The position numbers and the translations under genes are program-made. Below are positions 6,901 to 11,383 of a stretch of DNA of 11,383 nucleotides, piece by piece. Positions within the stretch are counted from its first letter, which is position 1. Each line of letters begins with the position of its first letter. Under the pieces are notes generated by a model that was not told the DNA's origin, did not search any database, and saw only the letters and a program-made list of their open reading frames with translations. This DNA comes from Actinomycetota bacterium (GTDB lineage: Bacteria; Actinomycetota; Thermoleophilia; Solirubrobacterales; 70-9), in the NCBI GenBank assembly GCA_005884985.1, contig VAYK01000095.1, positions 1 to 11,383 of the forward strand. Reading direction: 5' to 3'.

Positions 6901-7037
6901 GCGACCTTCCCGCTGAATTCCCGCCACATATCCGCGGGGATCGGGGGACCCAAATCCCATTGTTGGGGCGAATCGCGGGCCAACCCGCGTAGCGCTAAGG
7001 CCTTTCGGCGCGAGCCCGTCAGCTAACCCCGTAAGCA
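6901..7037 (+). ncRNA. c-di-AMP riboswitch (ydaO/yuaA)
   Basis: The conserved blocks of the ydaO/yuaA aptamer occur in order: CGCTGAATTCCCGC near the 5' end, GGGGGACCCAAAT (6943-6955), TTGGGGCGAAT (6963-6973), and at the 3' end GAGCCCGTCAGCTAACC (7012-7028) followed by CGTAAGC. Internal hairpins are visible: TCCCGC (6919-6924) with GCGGGGA (6934-6940), and CGCGGG (6974-6979) with CCCGCG (6984-6989) around a CCAA loop. The closing helix P1 can form from GCT (6912-6914) with AGC (7034-7036), extended by CTTC (6906-6909) with GAAG (7038-7041). This class binds c-di-AMP and generally lowers expression of wall-remodelling and potassium or osmolyte transport genes when the ligand is high. No terminator hairpin with a T-run follows; the ribosome site lies directly after the aptamer, so translational control is the likelier mode. 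Confidence 0.93.
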
Positions 7038-7040
7038 GAA

Positions 7041-7046
7041 GAGAGG
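7041..7046 (+). promoter_or_regulatory. ribosome binding site adjoining the riboswitch
   Basis: GAGAGG lies 5 nt before the ATG at 7052. Its first base is also the last pair of the possible extended P1 helix of the riboswitch, so ligand-dependent folding could affect ribosome access. Confidence 0.6.
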
Positions 7047-7051
7047 ATCCG

Positions 7052-7717
7052 ATGGAAGGACGCATCCTCCGCCGTCAGGCGGACCCGAAGGCCCAACCGC
7101 GTGGCGCTGGTTACGTGGTGGGGAAGTCGGCGATCCGGCGGATGCTGCGCAGGGCGGCCGCGATCAGTGCGGCGGCGTTACTGCTCGGCATGCTGATGCT
7201 GGTCGCGACATCGATCGCCAAGGTGGGCGTGGCGCCCGCCAAGGCCTCCAGTTGCAGGTGGGCCGACAAGGGCCCTCGCCACGTTTCGCGCAAGCATGCG
7301 CGCCACGCCGTTCTCTGCGCGATCAACAAGCAGCGACGCAAGCACGGCCTCCGCCACCTGAAGACCAGGCACGCGCTCAGAAAGGCGGGCAAGCGGCACT
7401 CGAAGTACATGGAGCGTCATCGCTGCTTCTCACACCAATGCCCCGGGGAAGCGGACCTCGTGGGCCGCATCGAGCGCACGAGCTACCTTCCCTGCAACTG
7501 CACCTGGCGCGTGGGCGAGACCCTCGCCTGGGGTGACCAGGGCAGCGGGACGCCGCACGCGATCGTCCGTGCCTGGATGAACAGCCCCCCGCATCGCGCC
7601 GTCATCCTCGACGGCAGGCTCCGCAACATCGGAGTTGGACTCGTCTGGGGAAGCCCTTCGAACCCAGGTGCCAGGGCGGCCACCTACACCGCCGACTTCG
7701 GCTTCAAGGGCCGATAG
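7052..7717 (+). CDS. secreted CAP/SCP-domain protein (YkwD-like)
   Basis: 221 residues. A basic N-terminus of about 34 residues precedes one hydrophobic segment (about 35-57), then a possible AKA-S cleavage site near 65, so the protein is exported or membrane-anchored. The CAP domain covers about 84-218. Its signature residues are seen in HSKYMERHRCFSH (116-128), VGETLAWG (154-161, Glu156), and AWMNSPPHRAVIL (174-186, His181), followed by IGVGLVW. These His and Glu residues form the usual CAP cavity. Six Cys residues lie after the membrane segment (68, 89, 125, 130, 148, 150), enough for three disulfides. Bacterial CAP proteins are surface proteins of mostly unknown biochemistry. The start has a good GAGAGG site, and the gene lies directly behind a c-di-AMP riboswitch, which ties it to wall or osmotic homeostasis. 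The gene appears monocistronic, ending 15 bp before a strong hairpin. Confidence 0.92.
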   Translation: MEGRILRRQADPKAQPRGAGYVVGKSAIRRMLRRAAAISAAALLLGMLMLVATSIAKVGVAPAKASSCRWADKGPRHVSRKHARHAVLCAINKQRRKHGLRHLKTRHALRKAGKRHSKYMERHRCFSHQCPGEADLVGRIERTSYLPCNCTWRVGETLAWGDQGSGTPHAIVRAWMNSPPHRAVILDGRLRNIGVGLVWGSPSNPGARAATYTADFGFKGR

Positions 7718-7731
7718 CTCCTTCTGGCGTT

Positions 7732-7769
7732 AGGGCGGGCGGCCGCGATTCTTCGCGACCGCCCGCCCT
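7732..7769. terminator. strong hairpin terminator between convergent genes
   Basis: Arms at 7732-7748 (AGGGCGGGCGGCCGCGA) and 7753-7769 pair over 17 bp with a single mismatch around a TTCT loop. It lies between the CAP gene stop (7717) and the amine oxidase stop (7796), so it can serve both directions. Neither side has a T-run, as is common in high-GC actinobacteria. Confidence 0.75.
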
Positions 7770-7795
7770 CTGGGCGCCGGTGGCTCCGCCGCGCC

Positions 7796-9282
7796 TCACA
7801 GCCGGTCGAGCACCTCACGCGCCGCCCGCTTGGCGGAGCGAACAGCGCCGTCCATGTAGCCATTCCAGTAGGTCGACGTCTCCGTCCCCGCCCAGTGGAT
7901 GCGTTGCACGGGCTTGCGGAGCGCTGGGCCGTAGGCGAGCAGCGTGCCGGGCCCGGGAATCGCCACCGGGCAGCCGCGAGTCCACTCCTCGCGGGTCCAG
8001 TTGGTCTCGAAATAGGAGCGCGGATGCGCGGCCTTGGACCCGAAGTAGGTGGTGAAGTTGGCGAGCACGGCGGCTTTGCGATCGGCCGCCGACATTCCAC
8101 TGAAGCGCCGCGCCTCGTCGCCGCCCACGAAGCCGAAGATCACGCCCTTGGACCCGTCGCGAGGCGAGTCGTCGAAGGTGACGTTGGCCGGGCCCGCGTA
8201 GGAGACGGCGGTCCCATTGAGACCGGCGTCTCGCCAGAACGGCCTTTCGTAGACCGCCGTCACCTTGATCAGCGTCCCCTGCGGAAGTCGCTGGGTGAGC
8301 TGATCTCGCGCCGCGGGCAGCTTCGGGTCGTATTCGATGCGGCCGGCGAGGGTCGGCGGGATGGCGACGATCGCCCGCTTGGCCTGGACCGCGAGCGCCC
8401 CAGAGTAGACGGTAACTCCCCCCGTGTGCTGGACGATGCGCTCGACCGGGGAGCTGAGCACGACGCGCTGGCCGAGCTTGCGGGCGATCTTCAGCGCCAG
8501 GAGCTGCGAGCCGCCCACGAACCGCCACATCTGGGCGCCATTGCGGGTGTTGAAGTTGCGCTCGAAGGTGCCTGGGTTCTGCTCGTCGCCCGAGGCGGCG
8601 ATGTAGAAGAGCACGAACAAGAGCGACAGCTCGCGCGGCTCGGCGCCGAAGATGGGCCGCGTCGCCACCGGCACGAGGTCGCGGAACTGCGGCGTGGCGC
8701 TGTTGGCGCGGATCCAGGTCTCGAGCGTCTGCTGGTCCCAGTCGGTGGCCTGGGAGGCCTCCCACGGAGCGTCGACGGGCACCTCGGTCGACATCTGGTC
8801 GAGCCTCAGCACGACCTGGGTCAGGTCGGGAAGGATCAGCGGGTCGGGCGGCGCGGTCCCCAACGGGCCGGTATCGCTGTAGGTGCTCCGCGATCCCATG
8901 GAGTTGACGTAGACGTTGTCACCGTCGTCGTAGGTGGGAACTTGCCGACCCCGAACTGCTTCGCGAGGGCGAGGATGTGATCCTGGGTGGGGCCGACGAA
9001 GGTGGCGCCGCGCTCGGAGATCTCGCCGCCGCCGATCGGGTGGTTGAGCGCCCGGCCGCCGACCCTGCCACGCGCCTCCAGGACGATCACCGAGCGCCCC
9101 GCCTCGACCAGCTTCAGGGCGGCGGTGAGGCCGGCGAAGCCGGCGCCGACCACGACGACGTCGGCGCGAAGGCTTGAGGCGGTGGCGGCGCCGGCGCCCG
9201 GGACTCGCTCTAGGATCGTCCCTACGCTGGCGGCCCCCGCGGCGCCGAGGAGGCGGCGACGGCTGATCGCGCGGTCGGTCAT
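7796..9282 (-). pseudogene. Tat-exported flavin monoamine oxidase, broken by a 1-base frameshift
   Basis: Two frames together encode one FAD-dependent amine oxidase of about 495 residues. The first (9282 to about 8938) has a twin-arginine signal SRRRLLGAAGAA (7-18), the Rossmann motif DVVVVGAGFAGLTAAL, then LEARGRVGGRALN, and reads to QFGVGKF. The second (about 8938 to 7796) resumes at PTYDDGDNVYV and carries the rest: FERNFNTRNGAQMWRFVGG, PVERI, IVAIPP, GTLIKV with a conserved Lys, and the C-terminal FAD motif HWAGTETSTYWNGYMDGA. Insertion of one C in the CCC run at 8936-8938 (minus strand) restores the expected FPTY. The family oxidises primary amines to aldehydes, giving ammonia and peroxide; here probably outside the membrane. 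AGGAGG lies 6 nt before the ATG. As given, the product would stop at 8836. A real mutation and a sequencing error cannot be told apart here. Confidence 0.88.
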
Positions 9283-9288
9283 CGGTGG

Positions 9289-9294
9289 CCTCCT
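9289..9294 (-). promoter_or_regulatory. ribosome binding site of the amine oxidase
   Basis: A perfect AGGAGG on the minus strand, 6 nt before the ATG at 9280-9282. It fixes the start at MTDRAISRRR and shows that the longer frame opening at 9340 is not the natural N-terminus. Confidence 0.75.
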
Positions 9295-9357
9295 GCTTTG
9301 GTGTCGACGTGGGAGGTGATGTCCCTCGGATCAGTATCACCTTTCGGTGTTCGATAG

Positions 9358-9687
9358 GGCGGGACCGTTCGCGTAGCGCCGTATGCGACCTTCGGCACGC
9401 CCGAGCTCGCCGAGTCAGTCGTCAGCGCGCTCGACGGCCGGGCGGCGGCGCTGATGGCCAACCACGGGGCGATCGCGTACGCGGCCGATGCCGATAAGGC
9501 GGTCGAGCTCTCGCTGCCGCTCGAGTGGGCATGCGCCGTGTACTGGCGTGCGTCGGCGATCGGTACCCCGCGGGTTCTCGACACCGATCAGCGAGACGCG
9601 GTGATCGCCGCTGCGGTCGAGCGCAGCTACGGAACGACCAAGCCCGTCAAGTCGCAAAACCGCGAGCAGGCGGAGGAAGATCGATGA
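9358..9687 (+). pseudogene. C-terminal remnant of a class II aldolase/adducin family protein
   Basis: About 109 codons in one frame after an in-frame TAG at 9355-9357. They match the second half of L-fuculose-phosphate-type aldolases: VAPYATFGTPELAESVV, then LMANHGAIAYAADADKAVEL, LEWACAVYWRAS, GTPRVLD, and a terminal YGTTKP. The His of NHG is one of the zinc ligands. The first half of the family, with the HxH zinc ligands and catalytic Glu, is absent: upstream there are only 75 bp and then the oppositely oriented amine oxidase. The first ATG (9454) would begin inside the conserved NHG motif, so a working aldolase is not expected. The frame is otherwise clean to its TGA, which overlaps the kinase start as ATGA. 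That junction indicates an original aldolase-kinase operon. The break lies near 9358, through deletion, rearrangement or misassembly. Confidence 0.8.
9672..9676 (+). promoter_or_regulatory. ribosome binding site of the sugar kinase inside the aldolase remnant
   Basis: GGAGG, 7 nt before the ATG at 9684. It decides the kinase start over an in-frame ATG at 9525, which would add 53 low-quality, Arg-rich residues. Confidence 0.65.
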
Positions 9688-10625
9688 GGGGCGAGATGAC
9701 TGCGGTCGCCATGGGCGTGCACGTGCTGGACGTGCTGGTGCGGCCGGTGGAGGCGATCCCGGAGGGTCAGGGCGGCCAGCTCGTGGATCAAATCCGCGTC
9801 ACGGCGGCGGGCTCCGCGGGCGGCACCGCGATCACCCTCGCCAAGCTCGGCGCCGGGGTCTCGAGCGCAGGTGCGATCGGCACCGACGCGGTGGGCGACA
9901 TGCTGATCCACCTGCTGGAGCGCGACGGCGTCGACACCTCGCTTTTGGTCCGGCGAGAGGACGTCCAGACCTCGGCGAGCATGCTGCCGATCCGGCCGAA
10001 CGGCGACCGACCCGCCTTCCACGTGATCGGCGCCAACCAGGCCTACGGAGCCGACGATGCCCCATTGGTCGAGATCGCCGCCGCCACCCACCTGCATCTG
10101 GGCGGGCCGGAGTTCATGGGCGGCGAAGCGGCCGCCCGCATCCTCGAGCATGCGCGCGCCCACGGAACCGTCACCTCCGCCGACGTGCTCGCCCCCGGTG
10201 ACCCGGGACTGCTCGAGTGGATCGCCCCGGCACTTGCGCACCTGGACTACCTGCTGCCCAACGACGAACAGGTGCTCGGGTTCACCGGCGCCGAGGATCT
10301 GGTCGGGGGCTGCCGGGCCCTGGTCCATCGCGGCGTGGGCTGCATCGCCGCCACCCGCGGGGCGGATGGCGTCGTCCTCGTCGACGCGGACGGAGTCGAG
10401 GCGGTCCCCGCCTTCGCGATCGAGGTCGTCGACACGACCGGTTGCGGCGACTCCTTCTCGGCCGGGTTTCTGCGCGGCCTCGCTCTCGGCCGGAGCCAGC
10501 GCGAAGCGGCCGTGCTCGGCTGCGCCGCCGCGGCCCTGGTCGGCCAGGGGCTCGGCCCCGACCAGGGCGAGTTCGACCTGGCCGCCGCAGACACCTTCGC
10601 CGCCTCCACGCCGACGAGGGACTAG
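9684..10625 (+). CDS. PfkB-family carbohydrate kinase
   Basis: 313 residues, the usual size for the ribokinase/PfkB family, which transfers phosphate from ATP to a sugar or nucleoside hydroxyl in the cytoplasm. The N-terminal signature region is AGSAGGTAITLAKLGAGVS (42-60) with GTDAVGD after it. LLPNDEQ lies at 190-196, ATRGADGVVLV at 223-233, and the C-terminal signature DTTGCGDSFSAGF (250-262) contains the anion hole and the catalytic base Asp256. The substrate is not evident. The start overlaps the stop of the aldolase remnant as ATGA, typical of translational coupling, and a kinase plus class II aldolase would suit a pathway that phosphorylates and then cleaves a ketose. With the aldolase truncated, that pathway may no longer work here. 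The next gene begins 17 bp downstream. Met5 or Met10 are possible alternative starts. Confidence 0.92.
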   Translation: MRGEMTAVAMGVHVLDVLVRPVEAIPEGQGGQLVDQIRVTAAGSAGGTAITLAKLGAGVSSAGAIGTDAVGDMLIHLLERDGVDTSLLVRREDVQTSASMLPIRPNGDRPAFHVIGANQAYGADDAPLVEIAAATHLHLGGPEFMGGEAAARILEHARAHGTVTSADVLAPGDPGLLEWIAPALAHLDYLLPNDEQVLGFTGAEDLVGGCRALVHRGVGCIAATRGADGVVLVDADGVEAVPAFAIEVVDTTGCGDSFSAGFLRGLALGRSQREAAVLGCAAAALVGQGLGPDQGEFDLAAADTFAASTPTRD

Positions 10626-10642
10626 CTGCAAGCATCCCGCGG

Positions 10643-11383
10643 ATGCCCAAGGCCGGTGAGCGGGTCACGGCACGCGAGCTGCTCGTGCTCGTCGCGGGGG
10701 CATGCCTGCTCAGCGTGGTCATGCACTGGCCGCTGGTCCTGAATCTGGGCGCAGACATCCCCAAGGACCTCGGAGATCCGCTGGCGGAAGCGTGGCAGGT
10801 GGCGTGGGACGGTCACGCGCTCGCGCACCAGCCACTCCATTTCTTTCAGTCGAACCAATTCTGGCCCCTCCACGACACCCTCGCTTTCTCCGACGCGCTG
10901 GTGGGCTATGCGCCGGCGGGGCTGTTCGGATCAGGTCCCGAGGCCGCCGTGGTCCGCTACGACGCCGTCTTTCTGTTCGCCTACGCGCTGGCCTTCGTCG
11001 GGGCCTATCTGCTGGCGCGGGAGCTCGGGCTTGGGCCCGGCGGCGCGGCCGTCGCTGGGGCGGCGTTCGCGTTCGCGCCCTTCCGCCTGGAGCAGGACGG
11101 CCACATGCAGGTCATCTCAAGCGGCGGAATCCCGCTCGCGCTGGCGCTCGGCGTCCGCGGCTACCGGCTGGGCCGGCCAGGCTGGGTGATCGCGGGTTGG
11201 GCGGTCGCCACTTGGCAGCTCTCGATCGGCTTCACGCTGGGCCTCCCGTTCGCCTACCTCTTGGCGGCCGGCGGGGCGATCGCGGCAATCGTCTGGCTGC
11301 GGCGCGGCAGCCCGCGCCTTGACCGCGGGCTCGCGCTCACAACCGTCGCCGGCGCCGTGCTGTTCGCTGCTGCCGGGTTCGCG
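10643..11383 (+). CDS. multi-spanning membrane protein, glycosyltransferase-C (PMT/YfhO-like) type, 3' partial
   Basis: The frame is open from the ATG at 10643 to the window end, giving 247 residues without a stop. A first hydrophobic helix (about 13-34) is followed by an outer loop with KDLGDPLAEAWQVAWDGHAL (41-60) and FFQSNQFWPLHDTLAFSD (67-84). Acidic residues in a first loop and the pattern 'DP-x-AW-x-AWD-x-HAL ... FWP' are typical of GT-C membrane glycosyltransferase-like proteins, which use polyprenyl-phosphate sugars at the outer membrane face. More hydrophobic segments follow at about 105-126, 133-147, 181-197, 199-219 and 231-247. The full protein would probably have 10 or more helices, and its C-terminal domain lies outside the window. 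The ribosome site is weak. With 17 bp from the kinase stop, cotranscription is likely, though a shared role is not clear. Confidence 0.8.
   Translation, partial: MPKAGERVTARELLVLVAGACLLSVVMHWPLVLNLGADIPKDLGDPLAEAWQVAWDGHALAHQPLHFFQSNQFWPLHDTLAFSDALVGYAPAGLFGSGPEAAVVRYDAVFLFAYALAFVGAYLLARELGLGPGGAAVAGAAFAFAPFRLEQDGHMQVISSGGIPLALALGVRGYRLGRPGWVIAGWAVATWQLSIGFTLGLPFAYLLAAGGAIAAIVWLRRGSPRLDRGLALTTVAGAVLFAAAGFA

Noticed and set aside
7895..8980. Long plus-strand open frame opposite the amine oxidase (361 residues)
   Set aside because: It is antisense to a gene with clear family motifs, has no ribosome site of note, and has the composition of a shadow frame.
9283..9340. Start of the amine oxidase at 9340 in the second frame
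   Set aside because: That frame encodes Arg-rich nonsense over the stretch where the other frame carries the Tat signal and FAD motif; the true start is 9282.
9525..9683. Longer N-terminus of the sugar kinase from an ATG at 9525
   Set aside because: The extra 53 residues are Arg-rich and overlap the well-matched aldolase frame; the ATG at 9684 has GGAGG and an ATGA overlap.
9627..10631. Long minus-strand open frame opposite the PfkB kinase (334 residues)
   Set aside because: It is rich in Gly, Asp, Gln and His, as expected from complementing a GC-rich gene, and lacks family motifs.
1..11383. CRISPR array, tRNA or rRNA genes, transposase or phage genes
   Set aside because: No regularly spaced repeats, no cloverleaf-like segments and no matching protein motifs were seen on either strand.

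Overview
The window reads as chromosomal DNA of a high-GC actinobacterium, most likely of the class Thermoleophilia (Solirubrobacterales-like). This rests on strong G/C preference at third codon positions, Ala/Arg/Pro-rich proteins, a Tat-type signal, a c-di-AMP riboswitch, and a secreted protein whose last domain matches an Ig-like repeat I associate with that class. The taxon is an inference. No rRNA, tRNA, CRISPR array, insertion sequence or integrase is seen.

Layout. 1-136 is the 3' end of an unrecognised plus-strand gene. 153-6798 is a minus-strand block; in its direction of transcription it holds an ATP-grasp enzyme and a metallophosphoesterase (6 bp apart, one unit), then a single-pass membrane protein with a Pro-rich tail and a secreted three-domain Ig-like protein (28 bp apart, a second unit), then a RecQ helicase. 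A divergent 253-bp region (6799-7051) carries a well-formed c-di-AMP (ydaO/yuaA) riboswitch that leads directly into a secreted CAP/SCP-domain protein (7052-7717). A 17-bp hairpin terminator separates that gene from a convergent Tat-exported flavin amine oxidase (7796-9282, minus), which is broken by a one-base frameshift. The plus strand then carries the C-terminal remnant of a class II aldolase (9358-9687), overlapping by ATGA a PfkB sugar kinase (9684-10625), followed 17 bp later by a multi-spanning membrane protein of glycosyltransferase-C type that runs off the end.

How the parts fit. The best-supported regulatory logic is c-di-AMP control of a cell-surface CAP protein; the riboswitch ends about 15 nt before the start codon, which suggests control of translation. 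The aldolase and kinase look like the remains of a sugar-phosphate catabolic operon whose aldolase lost its N-terminal half. The most unusual DNA structure is a 66-bp A-B-A-B' palindromic repeat inserted in frame in the metallophosphoesterase gene, in the loop between its GHTH and NPG motifs. Two adjacent damaged genes (amine oxidase and aldolase) point to local decay or rearrangement, or to assembly error. No gene-free stretch exceeds 300 bp; the two largest (4415-4662 and 6799-7051) are described below.
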